A stretch of DNA of 64,000 bases, from positions 62,001-126,000 of the forward strand of contig JAOPWC010000118.1 of NCBI GenBank assembly GCA_025965895.1, written 5' to 3'. The notes below the pieces were generated by a model that saw only the letters and a program-made list of their open reading frames with translations, was not told the DNA's origin and searched no databases. The DNA is from Mycobacterium sp. (GTDB taxonomy: Bacteria; Actinomycetota; Actinomycetes; Mycobacteriales; Mycobacteriaceae). How positions within the stretch are numbered: position 1 is the first letter of the stretch; each line of letters begins with the position of its first letter. This document shows, piece by piece, positions 25,363 to 34,064 of the stretch. The position numbers and the translations under genes are program-made.

Positions 25363-26178
25363 ATGGGAAATCTGGACGGCAAAGCGGCTTTCATCACCGG
25401 CGCCGCCCGCGGCCAGGGGCGTGCGCACGCGGTCAGGCTCGCGTCTGAAGGGGCGAACATCGTCGCGCTGGACATCTGCCGCGACATCGACTCGATGGAC
25501 TATCCCAACGCGAACCCGGACGACCTGGACGAAACGGTCAAACTCGTCGAGAACGAGGGTCGGCGAATCGTCGCGCGCCAGGCCGATGTTCGTGACGCCG
25601 ACGCGGTGGAAGAACTCGTCGCTGATGGTGTCCGGGAGTTCGGCCGGCTCGACATCGTCATTGCCAACGCGGGGATCATCCGGCTCAGCGGAGGCGGGAA
25701 CCCACGGAAAGTCTTCCGGGACATCGTCGATGTGAACCTGATCGGTGTGTGGAACACCGTGCAGGCAGCTATCCCGGCGCTCATCGACGGCGGCCGCGGC
25801 GGATCCATCGTGCTGACCAGTTCGAGCGCCGGGCTCAAGGGCACAGGCACCGACCGCGCGGGTGGCCAGGCCTATACCGCTGCCAAGCGCGGCCTTGTCG
25901 GCCTGATGCAGGTGTGGGCGAACGAGCTGGCGCAGTACTCGATCCGGGTGAACACGATTCACCCGACGGGTGTGGCCACCGGCATGGTGATGAACGAGAC
26001 GATGGCGGCCTTGGTGGCGGCTAATGACACGGCGGTGACCGCCATGCAGAACGCACTGCCGATCCCGGTTCTTGCCCCCGAGGACATCGCCGGCGCGGTC
26101 GCATGGCTGGTTTCCGACGAGGCGAAGTTCATCACGGGCACAGCCTGGCCGCTCGACGCCGGCTTCGCGGTCCGCTAG
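25363..26178 (+). CDS. Mycofactocin-coupled-type SDR (carveol dehydrogenase-like)
   Basis: A 271-residue SDR with GAARGQGRAHAVRLASEGANIV and the long insert DICRDIDSMDYPNANPDDL, which marks the mycofactocin-associated SDR subfamily with tightly bound NAD. NAGI, the catalytic Ser in LTSSSAG and YTAAKRG are intact. Such enzymes oxidise secondary alcohols and hand electrons to mycofactocin. ATG 25363 has GAGAGG upstream. It is the last gene of the plus-strand operon and probably oxidises a hydroxyacyl or alicyclic alcohol intermediate. Confidence 0.85.
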   Translation: MGNLDGKAAFITGAARGQGRAHAVRLASEGANIVALDICRDIDSMDYPNANPDDLDETVKLVENEGRRIVARQADVRDADAVEELVADGVREFGRLDIVIANAGIIRLSGGGNPRKVFRDIVDVNLIGVWNTVQAAIPALIDGGRGGSIVLTSSSAGLKGTGTDRAGGQAYTAAKRGLVGLMQVWANELAQYSIRVNTIHPTGVATGMVMNETMAALVAANDTAVTAMQNALPIPVLAPEDIAGAVAWLVSDEAKFITGTAWPLDAGFAVR

Positions 26179-26202
26179 CTGTACCAACAGTCGCGGTTGG
26201 CT

Positions 26203-26225
26203 CTCGCGCTGGCCTGACGCGCGAG
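26203..26225. terminator. Bidirectional hairpin between convergent genes
   Basis: CTCGCGC (26203-26209) and GCGCGAG (26219-26225) form a perfect 7-bp stem with a 9-nt loop, lying between the SDR stop and the convergent phosphotransferase stop. No U-tract is present. Confidence 0.45.
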
Positions 26226-26226
26226 C

Positions 26227-27312
26227 TCAGAGCTGCCGCAGGTAGTGCTGGACGAGCCCGACGGCACGCTCCGGATACCGTCGTGCCGTCGCATCGTCAA
26301 GCCCGTCGCGCACCAGCAGCCCGGCGAGCCGGTTGTTGATCAGCGACAAGACGAAGGCTGCCACCAGCTGGTAGTAGACGATGTCACCGCTCAGGGAGCC
26401 GCCGAATTCCCGGTAGCGACGGACGAATTCGTCGTCGTCAGGGACACCGGGGGGACGGGTGAACCCGAGCGACTCGCAGAGGAATCGCTCGAACATCAGC
26501 CACCACCCGAGGTCGATGTCGGCAGGTCCGGTGGTGGCGGTCTCCCAGTCGAACAGCGCGACCACAGACATGTCATCGGCGAAACACATGTTCCCGACCC
26601 GCGCGTCGCCCCACACCACCGCCTCGGCAGGGGTGTCAGAAGCCGCATCGAGGATGACCCCGAGCGCCTGCGCAAGCGTGTCCGCACCGACTTTGACGTC
26701 GTCGCAGCACCATTTGTACCAGCCGCACAGATTGTGCAGGTAACGCTGCAGGGCGGTGGAGCCGGTATTGGGGTCGGCGCGAAGAAACGCCAGAACGTGG
26801 GGGTCATCGACGCGATGGAGGGCGACCAATGCACGTAACGCGTTATCGCACAGCGACTTTCGCCCGTCTGCCGACAAGTCCGCCGTCCATCCGCGCCTGT
26901 GCCAGCTCGGCACGTCGGACGGGGTGCGGCCGTTGACGCGCTTCATCACATAAAACGGTGAACCGAGCACCGACGCGTCCCGTTCAACGGACACGATCCG
27001 CGGGACCGCAATCCCTTGGCGGCCGAGTCGTTGCATCACCTCGGCCTGCCTCGGCGCGTTGGGCGCGGCGAACAACTGATGGTTTGCAGCCTGCATGCGC
27101 AAGACCAGCTCCTCGCTGCGGCGCTGTCCCGTCGCATCGGTCCATCCGGCCGTGACGAACAGGGTCTTGCCTGAGTAGCCGGCGTCGGGGGCGGCATATT
27201 TCGAAATCTCGAAGGCCTCGGCCCCGTTCGGGGCAAGTCGGGACGGCAACCAGGCACCGAGGACTTCGTGGACGTTGTCGCCGACGTTGCCGCGTGTCGA
27301 CGCGTATGTCAT
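26227..27312 (-). CDS. Aminoglycoside phosphotransferase-like (APH) family kinase
   Basis: A 361-residue protein kinase-like fold protein. The catalytic loop reads VVWGDARVGNMCF (normally HGDxxxxN, with His replaced by Trp) and the metal loop ALFDWETATTGPADIDLGWW. These APH-like proteins are frequent beside acyl-CoA genes in mycobacteria, but their substrate is unknown. ATG 27312 is chosen for the GAGGGG upstream; a longer frame extends to 27399 across the divergent gene's start. A variant of the 17-bp element lies 23 nt upstream. Confidence 0.78.
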   Translation of the reverse strand: MTYASTRGNVGDNVHEVLGAWLPSRLAPNGAEAFEISKYAAPDAGYSGKTLFVTAGWTDATGQRRSEELVLRMQAANHQLFAAPNAPRQAEVMQRLGRQGIAVPRIVSVERDASVLGSPFYVMKRVNGRTPSDVPSWHRRGWTADLSADGRKSLCDNALRALVALHRVDDPHVLAFLRADPNTGSTALQRYLHNLCGWYKWCCDDVKVGADTLAQALGVILDAASDTPAEAVVWGDARVGNMCFADDMSVVALFDWETATTGPADIDLGWWLMFERFLCESLGFTRPPGVPDDDEFVRRYREFGGSLSGDIVYYQLVAAFVLSLINNRLAGLLVRDGLDDATARRYPERAVGLVQHYLRQL

Positions 27313-27335
27313 TCCGCCCCTCACCCCGCCAATAT

Positions 27336-27352
27336 GAACGCCACTGTCAGAA
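27336..27352 (-). promoter_or_regulatory. Variant copy of the recurrent element
   Basis: The minus strand reads TTCTGACAGTGGCGTTC. The TTCTGACA half is exact and the second half is degenerate. It lies in the 47-bp spacer between the divergent phosphotransferase and LLM genes, 23 nt from the former's ATG. Confidence 0.4.
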
Positions 27353-27359
27353 TAGGACG

Positions 27360-28406
27360 ATGGGGCCACCCGAATCCAGCCGCGTGCACCTCGGTGCATA
27401 TGTCCTGCCCGGCCGGGCGAGCGATCCTCGTGCGGCGATAGGGCAGGCCGCGGCGGCGCAACGACTGGGCCTGCGGACTCTTTGGGTCAGCGAGCGGTGG
27501 GGCACGAAGGACCTCGGCGTGCTGGCCGGTGCGATCAGCCAGGTCACGTCGACGATAAAGATCGGATCCGGCATCACGCATTTCCAGTCACGCCACCCGG
27601 CCGTTCTCGCGTCGCTGGCGATGACCGCCCAGGCGCTCTCGGACGGTCGCATGGTGATCGGTGTCGGCCGGTCGGTAGACGCCATGTGGGACGCGGTGGG
27701 CCTGGCACGGTCGACAAATGCGTCGATCGTCGACTCAGCGGAGATTTTTCGGCGGTTGTGCCGTGGTGAAAAGGTCAGGTACTCGGGACCGGCGGGCTGC
27801 TTTCCGTCCTTGCGGCTCAACGATGTTCCGGATCAACCAGTTCCGCCGCTGGTTTTCGCCGCCATCGGGCCGAAAGGCCTGGGGTCGGCGGGGCGGCATT
27901 TCGATGGCGTGCTCCTGCACCCGTTTCTCACGCCGGACGCGGTTCGGCGCTCGGTACGGATCGTCCGCGAGGCCGAACAGGACTCGGGCAGACGCGCAGG
28001 GAGCGTGCGGGTGTACGCCACCGTGGTGGTCGCGTGCGACCTTCCCGCCGCCGAGGAGACCGCCGTGGTGGGTGCTCGGGCCGTGACCTACTACCAAATT
28101 CCCGGCTTCGGGGAAAAGCTGGTCGCAGTCAACGGATGGAGCCCTGAGGCACTGAGCCAGTTGCGTTCTCATCCGCGTCTGGCGGGCATACGGGGCGCAG
28201 CTGATTCGGTCCTCAGCCGTGACCAGCTCATCGAGGTGGCGTCGGTGCTGCCCGACGAGTGGACCGAGGGCGCTGCGGCGGTGGGCTCGGTGAGCGCATG
28301 CCACGCGGCGTTCGAGCGCTACCGGGAGGCCGGCGCAGATGAGCTCGTGCTGCACGGCAGCACGCCCGATCACCTCGGCCCAGTGTGCGGTTCCCCGAGC
28401 GGATAG
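27360..28406 (+). CDS. LLM-class F420-dependent oxidoreductase
   Basis: A 348-residue luciferase-like TIM-barrel protein. Conserved blocks are GLRTLWVSERWGTKDLGVLA, IKIGSGITHFQSRHPAVLASLAMT, LSDGRMVIGVGRSVDAMWDA and PLVFAAIGPKGLGSAGRHFDG. F420 use is expected from the family in mycobacteria. ATG 27360 is used; the frame open to 27294 overlaps the divergent gene. It is transcribed from a promoter region carrying a variant of the regulon element, so it may belong to the same system as the meta-cleavage genes. Confidence 0.8.
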   Translation: MGPPESSRVHLGAYVLPGRASDPRAAIGQAAAAQRLGLRTLWVSERWGTKDLGVLAGAISQVTSTIKIGSGITHFQSRHPAVLASLAMTAQALSDGRMVIGVGRSVDAMWDAVGLARSTNASIVDSAEIFRRLCRGEKVRYSGPAGCFPSLRLNDVPDQPVPPLVFAAIGPKGLGSAGRHFDGVLLHPFLTPDAVRRSVRIVREAEQDSGRRAGSVRVYATVVVACDLPAAEETAVVGARAVTYYQIPGFGEKLVAVNGWSPEALSQLRSHPRLAGIRGAADSVLSRDQLIEVASVLPDEWTEGAAAVGSVSACHAAFERYREAGADELVLHGSTPDHLGPVCGSPSG

Positions 28407-28516
28407 CCCGAGGCGCCCACCGACGTCAGCAACGCGCCGACCGCCGACCGATCGCCGCGAGCCGGAAGAGTCGAACACGCCTGCGCGCGGACCGGCGGCC
28501 ATTAGGTTAGCTTCTT

Positions 28517-29779
28517 ATGACGACTCCTTCCGCTGCTGTGGACGTACGGCGTCGCGCCGGCTGGTTGCCGGACGACCAGGATGACTTGGAGTCCTGGCTG
28601 GCCGGCCACCGCGAGCGGGTGGAGGCCAGGGGCGAACAGGTTGAACTTCATCCCGTGCTCGCCGAGTTCCAGCAGTTGTTGGACACCGATCCTGTCGTGC
28701 AGATGTACGTCAACGAGATGATCACCCAGGTGCCGCCCACCAAGCCGTACCGCAAGCGCCATCTGCGGAGCGTTACGCAGCTGATGCGGCTGATCAACGA
28801 GGTGATGACGATGGCGCCCGAGTTCGGCGAGAGCATGGTCGCCACGCCGCTCGGCGCGATCCTCGATTGGGCGATGGGGACACCGGCCGGGTTCGCCGCC
28901 TTCCGCGACCCCCGAATCAACGCGATGCTGAAGAAGATCTTGACCGCATGGTGCGAGTTTCTCGACAGCAGAGACTCGCTGTACGTGCTCAACGATTCGC
29001 CGTCCGGGTGGAAATGTGCGGCGGCGCGACGTGCCGTCGGCATCGAGCAATACGAGTACGAGCCCGATGATGAGTACTGGGGCTTTGCCTCGTGGAATGA
29101 CTTCTTCACCCGGCGCTTCAGGGACGGCGAGCGTCCGGTCGCGTCGCCGGATGACGACAAGGTGATCGTGAATGCGTGCGAGTCGACGCCCTACGGCATC
29201 GCCACAGATGTCAAGCGTCAAGATCGCTTCTGGATCAAGAGCCAACCGTATTCGCTTCAGGACATGCTCGCCAATGACGATGCGGTCGATCAGTTCGTCG
29301 GCGGAACCGTGTATCAGGCCTTTCTCAGCGCGACCAACTACCACCGTTGGCACAGCCCGGTGACTGGCACGATCGTGCGGGCGTTCGTACAGGAAGGCAC
29401 CTATTACTCGGAGGCCGACTCAGAGGGCGCCGACGCGGTCGAGCCGACCAACTCGCAGTCCTATCTGGCGCATGTCGCCGCGCGGGCGATCATCCTCATC
29501 GAAGCCGACGATCCGGTCATCGGCCTGGTGGCCTTCGTGCCGGTCGGAATGTCAGAGGTCTCGTCCTGCATGATCCACGCGAACATGAAGCCCGGCTACC
29601 GCGTCGCGAAGGGTGAGGAACTCGGTTACTTTCGGTTCGGCGGCTCGACTCACTGCCTCGTGTTTCGTCCTGGCGTGATCGCCGAATTCACGCTGGGCGC
29701 CATTCCGCAGCCGCACGACCCCCGCGCGCCGCTGGTGCTTGTCCGCTCGAAGCTCGCCATCGCCAACACGACGGCGTAA
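28517..29779 (+). CDS. Phosphatidylserine decarboxylase-like pyruvoyl enzyme
   Basis: A 420-residue protein in two parts: an N-terminal helical region (about residues 1-160) like the PSD-associated domain, and a C-terminal PSD domain with SWNDFFTRRFRDGERPV, TNYHRWHSPVTGTI and the self-cleavage site FGGSTHCLVFRPG, a variant of LGST. Self-cleavage at the Ser makes the pyruvoyl cofactor. The same two-part layout occurs in fungal L-tryptophan decarboxylase PsiD and bacterial homologues, so the substrate may be an aromatic amino acid rather than phosphatidylserine. It has a 110-bp upstream spacer and appears monocistronic. Confidence 0.8.
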   Translation: MTTPSAAVDVRRRAGWLPDDQDDLESWLAGHRERVEARGEQVELHPVLAEFQQLLDTDPVVQMYVNEMITQVPPTKPYRKRHLRSVTQLMRLINEVMTMAPEFGESMVATPLGAILDWAMGTPAGFAAFRDPRINAMLKKILTAWCEFLDSRDSLYVLNDSPSGWKCAAARRAVGIEQYEYEPDDEYWGFASWNDFFTRRFRDGERPVASPDDDKVIVNACESTPYGIATDVKRQDRFWIKSQPYSLQDMLANDDAVDQFVGGTVYQAFLSATNYHRWHSPVTGTIVRAFVQEGTYYSEADSEGADAVEPTNSQSYLAHVAARAIILIEADDPVIGLVAFVPVGMSEVSSCMIHANMKPGYRVAKGEELGYFRFGGSTHCLVFRPGVIAEFTLGAIPQPHDPRAPLVLVRSKLAIANTTA

Positions 29780-29981
29780 AGGTCACGCTGGTCATGTCCG
29801 TGTGGGGCGTGCGACCGTCATGGTCGTGCTGATCGTCGGTTTCTATGTGATGTTCCGTCGCAAAGACTGCTCTGACGCCGAGTCACATCCGCAATTACGG
29901 ATCTGAGCTAGCTTTTAGACCGCAGGTGCGGGCGTTTCACCGCGGAGCGGCCGTCTGTGCGGATACGATCCGGCGGTGCCG

Positions 29982-30383
29982 ATGATTCGTATTCGCGAGG
30001 CTGCCGAGCTGCTCGGGGTCAGCGACGACACCGTCCGGCGATGGATCGATGACGGCAGCTTGTCGGCCAGTCAGGACGAATCCGGGCGCAAGGTGATTGC
30101 GGGGGAAGTCCTTGCGAAGTTCGCGCGCACGAATGCCGCTCCCGTGCCGCATGATCCGCTCGGCGTCGCCAGATCAGCCCGCAACCGGTTCGTCGGACTG
30201 GTGACCAAGGTGGTCACCGACAAGGTGATGGCCCAGGTCGAGATGCAGTGTGGGCCATTCACTGTCGTGTCGCTGATGAGCACCGATGCGGTGCGCGAGC
30301 TCGAGCTCGAGCCCGGCAGTGTCGCCGTCGCCGTCGTCAAGGCCACCGCCGTGATCGTCGAAACTCCCGGAGGAGCGAAATGA
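29982..30383 (+). CDS. HTH-TOBE (Mop-like) molybdate-responsive protein
   Basis: A 133-residue protein with an N-terminal excisionase/MerR-type helix-turn-helix (RIREAAELLGVSDDTVRRWI, about residues 3-50) and a C-terminal TOBE/Mop domain (about 66-130: SARNRFVGLVTKVVTDKVMAQV to VKATAVIVETP) that binds molybdate. It likely senses molybdate and regulates the adjacent modA. GTG 29976 is an alternative start. The stop overlaps the modA ATG. The 196 bp upstream (29780-29975) hold no convincing gene; an open 29-codon frame at 29820 encodes a hydrophobic stretch but has no RBS. Confidence 0.82.
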   Translation: MIRIREAAELLGVSDDTVRRWIDDGSLSASQDESGRKVIAGEVLAKFARTNAAPVPHDPLGVARSARNRFVGLVTKVVTDKVMAQVEMQCGPFTVVSLMSTDAVRELELEPGSVAVAVVKATAVIVETPGGAK

Positions 30384-31183
30384 AACGCTTCTTCGGGCTG
30401 GCGCTAAGCGGAGTGGTGTCGCTGTCGCTGGTAAGCGGCTGCGGTTCCTCACCCAGCTCGTCCGGGCCCACCACCACACCCAGTGGCCCGTCGAGCACGG
30501 CTCCGGCGAGCGGGAAGATCCTCGTTTTCGCGGCTGCATCTTTGAAGAATTCGTTCACCGACATCGGCGGAAAGTTCAAGACCGACAACGCGGGCGCTTC
30601 AGTGGAGTTCTCCTTCGCGGGCTCCTCGGATCTAGTGACCCAATTGACCCAGGGCGCTCCCGCCGACGTGTTCGCCTCCGCGGACACGAAGAATATGGAC
30701 AAAGTCGGTGAGGCCAGTCTGCTGGCCGGCGCCCCGGTGAACCTCGCGTCGAACACCCTCGTGATCGCCGTGGCGCCCGGCAATCCCAAAAAGATCGCCT
30801 CGTTCCAGGATCTTGGCCGGCCGGGACTCGACGTCGTGGTGTGCGCGCCCCAGGTTCCGTGCGGGTCGGCGACCCAGAAGGTCGAGCAGGTCACCGGTGT
30901 GCAGCTCAACCCGGTCAGCGAGGAGTCGTCGGTCACCGATGTCCTCAACAAAGTCACTGCCGGCCAGGCGGACGCAGGCCTGGTTTACGTGACCGACGCG
31001 ATGGGAGCCGGCGGCAAGGTCGCCGCAGTGCAGTTCCCCGAAGCCGCCGCCGCGGTCAACACCTACCCGATCGCGGTGCTCAAACAATCCAAGAATCCCG
31101 ACCTCGCGCGCAAGTTCGTCGACTTCGTCACCGGTGCTGAGGGTCAGAAAGTGCTCACTCAGGCTGGGTTCGCCAAACCCTAG
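30380..31183 (+). CDS. modA: Molybdate ABC transporter substrate-binding lipoprotein
   Basis: A 267-residue periplasmic-binding protein. The signal peptide ends in a lipobox (LVSGC, Cys near residue 21), followed by a Ser/Thr/Pro linker and the ModA fold: ILVFAAASLKNSFTDIGGKF, FAGSSDLVTQLTQGAPADVFASAD, and AGLVYVTDAMGAGGKV. It captures molybdate outside the membrane. The expected permease modB and ATPase modC do not follow: its stop overlaps the convergent truncated TetR gene, so the transport operon is incomplete here. Confidence 0.88.
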   Translation: MKRFFGLALSGVVSLSLVSGCGSSPSSSGPTTTPSGPSSTAPASGKILVFAAASLKNSFTDIGGKFKTDNAGASVEFSFAGSSDLVTQLTQGAPADVFASADTKNMDKVGEASLLAGAPVNLASNTLVIAVAPGNPKKIASFQDLGRPGLDVVVCAPQVPCGSATQKVEQVTGVQLNPVSEESSVTDVLNKVTAGQADAGLVYVTDAMGAGGKVAAVQFPEAAAAVNTYPIAVLKQSKNPDLARKFVDFVTGAEGQKVLTQAGFAKP

Positions 31184-32028
31184 GGTCTCCGACCGTCATC
31201 GGCCTCGGCGAGTCCGTGCAGTGCCCGTTGCAGCACGAGCATCATCAGGCCGGCGGCGTCGTAGTCGCTGTCCTCGCGGTGTCGGGCCACCGACAGTTCG
31301 GTCATCCTTCCGAGCACGGCGAGGAAGACCGCGGCCGCGACGGCCGGGTCCAATCCGGCGGGCAGCGCGACCCGGTTCAGGTAAGCGCTGACCGCGACAT
31401 GGAAAGCACCCATGCCCTGGGTGACCGGATCGGCTGCCCGCGCTTCGGCAAGGGTGCCGTCGTACCAGGCGCGGATCACTCCGCCGTAGCTGCGGTGGAA
31501 CCGCACGTAACGACCCATCCACGTGTGTAGGGCGTGGGGGTCGAGATCCTTCTCCGCCAGCTGGTGCAGATCCGCGGCGATGTGTTCGCCTTCAACAACC
31601 GTCCACCCGGTGAGCTCGACCAGGATCTTCACCTTGGTGCTGAAATGGCGATACAACGTCGCGCGACTGACACAAGCCGCGGCCGCGATGTCCTCCATCG
31701 CCACCGAGTAATATCCGCGCTCAGCGAACAACGCCGAACTGGCGGACAGGACGTCCTGGCGGACAGGTGAAACGTTGGACGGCTCCGGCTCGGCTGCCGT
31801 GCTCACGGCAATCCAGTCTGCTGTCGGGGCGCTGAGGTTGCTTTCCATCGCTGCGGGCACTGATTCGGCGATGACGGCGGCGGGTGTCTCGGGGAACAGC
31901 ATCAGCTGCATCGCGATGGCCAGCGACGCCGGGGTCTGCGCGCTAGAACTCAGCCCGAACATCCCGCGGTAGCGGTAGAGGTTGAGCATGTGCGCAATGC
32001 GCATCAGGGCAGCCGCTGCGTCCGCGGG
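31180..32028 (-). pseudogene. Truncated double-TetR regulator (N-terminal half lost)
   Basis: About 283 codons remain: the tail of a first TetR ligand domain (LMRIAHMLNLYRYRG, then AIAMQLMLFPETPAAVIAES) followed by a complete second TetR domain with helix-turn-helix (SSALFAERGYYSVAMEDIA, CVSRATLYRHFSTK). The junction stretch matches the intact double-TetR at 40702 (FLQLLLFPDTPPAVLAS), so the original protein had two tandem units. Homology stops near 32028, exactly where the opposite-strand amidohydrolase remnant begins, so both lost their 5' ends in one deletion. An internal start might still make the second domain alone. Confidence 0.75.
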
Positions 32029-32707
32029 GCACGCACCATCTCGTTCCCTGACAGCCCGGTCCCGCTGGGTCTGCCGTCGTTCCACTCCGACCACTGGGAT
32101 CCGCTGTGGCAGGTCTGCGCCGACGCGAACGTGCCGGTGTCGCTGCACTTCGGGTCGGGGTCCTACGTGCCCGGATTCTCCTTCTCGTCGATGAAGCCGG
32201 TTCCCGGCCAGATGCAGATTCCGGACGCGCCGTTCGCCGTGGCGATCACCTTGTTCTCGACGAATCTGATGTGGACGACCGTCGACCTGCTGTTCTCGGG
32301 CAACCTTGCAGCAGTTCCCCGACTTGCAGTTCTCCCTGGCCGAGGGCGGCATCGGCTGGGTGCCCTACATCCTGGAACGGTGCGACTACGTGTGGGAGCG
32401 GCACCGCTACTACCAGGCGATCGATTTCGACACCCGGCCGTCCGATCTGTTCCGCAACCATTTCTGGGGCTGCTTCATCGACGACGAGCACGGGCTGACA
32501 AACCGGCACCAGGTCGGCATCGACCGCATTATGCTGGAGATCGACTTCCCCCACAGCGACTCCAACTGGCCGAACTCCCGCAAGCGGGCGGCCGAGGTGC
32601 TCGCCGACGTTCCCGACGACGAGTGCTCGCTGATCGTCGAGGAGAACGGGCGGCGCATGCTGAACTTCCCGAGGGTGCCCGCACAGGAGCCGGCCCTGGT
32701 CGGGTGA
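32029..32707 (+). pseudogene. Amidohydrolase-2 family pseudogene (5' truncated, one frameshift)
   Basis: The remnant starts inside the protein (ARTISFPDSPVPLGLPSFHS, HWDPLWQVCADANVPVSLHF) and continues in frame to LLFSGN near 32303. One extra base in AACCTTGCAG then shifts it to the frame encoding LQQFPDLQFSLAEGGIGWVP through WGCFIDDEHG, MLEIDFPHSDSNWP and the stop at 32707. The full-length family (about 380-400 residues) includes metal-dependent decarboxylases and hydrolases. Loss of the start plus the frameshift makes it non-functional. Confidence 0.78.
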
Positions 32708-32712
32708 GCGGT

Positions 32713-33633
32713 TCAGCTCAACCGCAGCCCGGTGTTGCGCGTGCCGAAGATGTCCGTGGCCATAATGGCGCCCAGCGTGTTGGCGTCCCAGCGCTTGCCG
32801 CGATTGGATGCTGCCGCGACCGGGTGCCAGCCCTTGAGCAGCTGAAGGTCTTCGCCCATCGCCCGGATGATCTGGCCGCTGACGTGTCCGGCCTCGGGGC
32901 TTGCCAGCCACGCCACCACGGGTGAGCCCAATGACGGGTCCTTCGGATCGAATTCGTCGTCCCCGCGCTCGTCGGGCTCGATCGCGGGCGCCGCGCCGCG
33001 CATGCTCGCCGACATCCGCGTCCGTCCGCCGGGGCTGATCGCGTTGGCCGTGGCCCCGATCGACGCCAGTTCCAGGCTCAGCGTCTGGGTGAGCCCGACG
33101 ATCGCCGCCTTGGCGGCGCTGTAGTTGGTCTGCCCGAAGTTGCCGTGCAGTCCCGCCCCTGACGTGGTGTTGATGATCCGGCCGTACACCGTGCCGCCGT
33201 TGGCCTTCGCCTCCGCGCGCCATTTACGGGCCACCGCGCGACTGGTCAGCCAGCTCCCGCGGACATGGACCCGCATGACGAGGTCGAAATCCTCGACGTC
33301 CATGTTCCACACTGCTTTGTCGCGGACGATGCCGGCGTTGTTGACCACGATGTCCAGCCGACCCAACTGCGAATAGGCGCGTTCGACCGCAAGGTCGACC
33401 TGGTGCTCGTCACCGACGTCGCTGAAATCCGAAACGGCTGTGCCGTCGCGGCTCTCGATGATCTGCACCACCTCGTCGGCCACTTTGCCGGTGCCTTTCC
33501 CGTCAAGCGAGGTGCCCAGGTCGTTGACGATCACAGTGGCCCCCTGCTTGGCGAGCTCGAGCGCATGCCCGCGGCCGATGCCGTGCCCGGCGCCCGTGAC
33601 AAGCGCGACCTTGCCGTCAAGTAGTCCGCTCAT
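32713..33633 (-). CDS. SDR, multifunctional-enzyme-type 3-hydroxyacyl-CoA dehydrogenase-like
   Basis: A 306-residue SDR close to the dehydrogenase unit of peroxisomal multifunctional enzyme 2. It has LVTGAGHGIGRGHALELAKQ, VNDLGTSLDG, VNNAGIVRDK, the catalytic Ser in NTTSGAGLHGNFGQ and NYSAAKA, plus an extended C-terminus. It would oxidise a (3R)-hydroxyacyl-CoA. It is the last gene of the P450 operon, with ATGA overlap to the DUF35 gene. ATG 33633 is used; a longer frame reaches into the upstream gene. Confidence 0.85.
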   Translation of the reverse strand: MSGLLDGKVALVTGAGHGIGRGHALELAKQGATVIVNDLGTSLDGKGTGKVADEVVQIIESRDGTAVSDFSDVGDEHQVDLAVERAYSQLGRLDIVVNNAGIVRDKAVWNMDVEDFDLVMRVHVRGSWLTSRAVARKWRAEAKANGGTVYGRIINTTSGAGLHGNFGQTNYSAAKAAIVGLTQTLSLELASIGATANAISPGGRTRMSASMRGAAPAIEPDERGDDEFDPKDPSLGSPVVAWLASPEAGHVSGQIIRAMGEDLQLLKGWHPVAAASNRGKRWDANTLGAIMATDIFGTRNTGLRLS

Positions 33634-34064
33634 GAAGCCTCCTCCTGGGGTGTGAAGACGGTCAGATAGGGACTGTCCGGGTCCTGGTCGTCGACCGGAC
33701 GAAACGACGCGGTCACCGCCATCCCGACCCTCAGGTCCTGTGGCTGCGCGCCCTCGATCGTCGTCATCAACCGCGGTCCCTCGGCCAGCTCCACGATCGC
33801 GGCGACATACGGCAATCGCTCCCGGAACGGCGCCAGGTCGTTCACGTAGACCGTCGAATACGTGTACAGCGTGCCGTTTCCGCTCGCCGGCACCGGGTGG
33901 ACGTCGTCGCTCCAGCAGCGCGGACACAACGGCCTGGGGTAATGGTGCACCCTGCCGCAGGCGCCGCACCGCGCGACCAGCAGCCGACCCTGTTTGGCCG
34001 CTTCCCAATACGGAGCACTTGACGCGTCGATAACCGGGATATCTGCGCGTGCCACCCTCACCAC
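33630..34064 (-). CDS. DUF35 / OB-fold Zn-ribbon protein
   Basis: A 144-residue DUF35 protein: zinc ribbon CGACGRVHHYPRPLCPRC (four Cys, about residues 33-50) and OB-fold C-terminal half. It should bind a thiolase-fold partner and an acyl-CoA. No thiolase gene is in its own operon, so its partner may be the Cys-less protein at 22707, which lacks an adjacent DUF35. Tandem GTG codons at 34064 and 34061 are both possible starts; 34061 gives a 4-nt overlap with the hydratase stop. Confidence 0.85.
   Translation of the reverse strand: MVRVARADIPVIDASSAPYWEAAKQGRLLVARCGACGRVHHYPRPLCPRCWSDDVHPVPASGNGTLYTYSTVYVNDLAPFRERLPYVAAIVELAEGPRLMTTIEGAQPQDLRVGMAVTASFRPVDDQDPDSPYLTVFTPQEEAS

Noticed and set aside
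29820..29906. Short hydrophobic ORF (29 codons) after the decarboxylase gene
   Set aside because: It could be a transporter remnant, but there is no RBS, no recognisable partner sequence and the length is compatible with chance.
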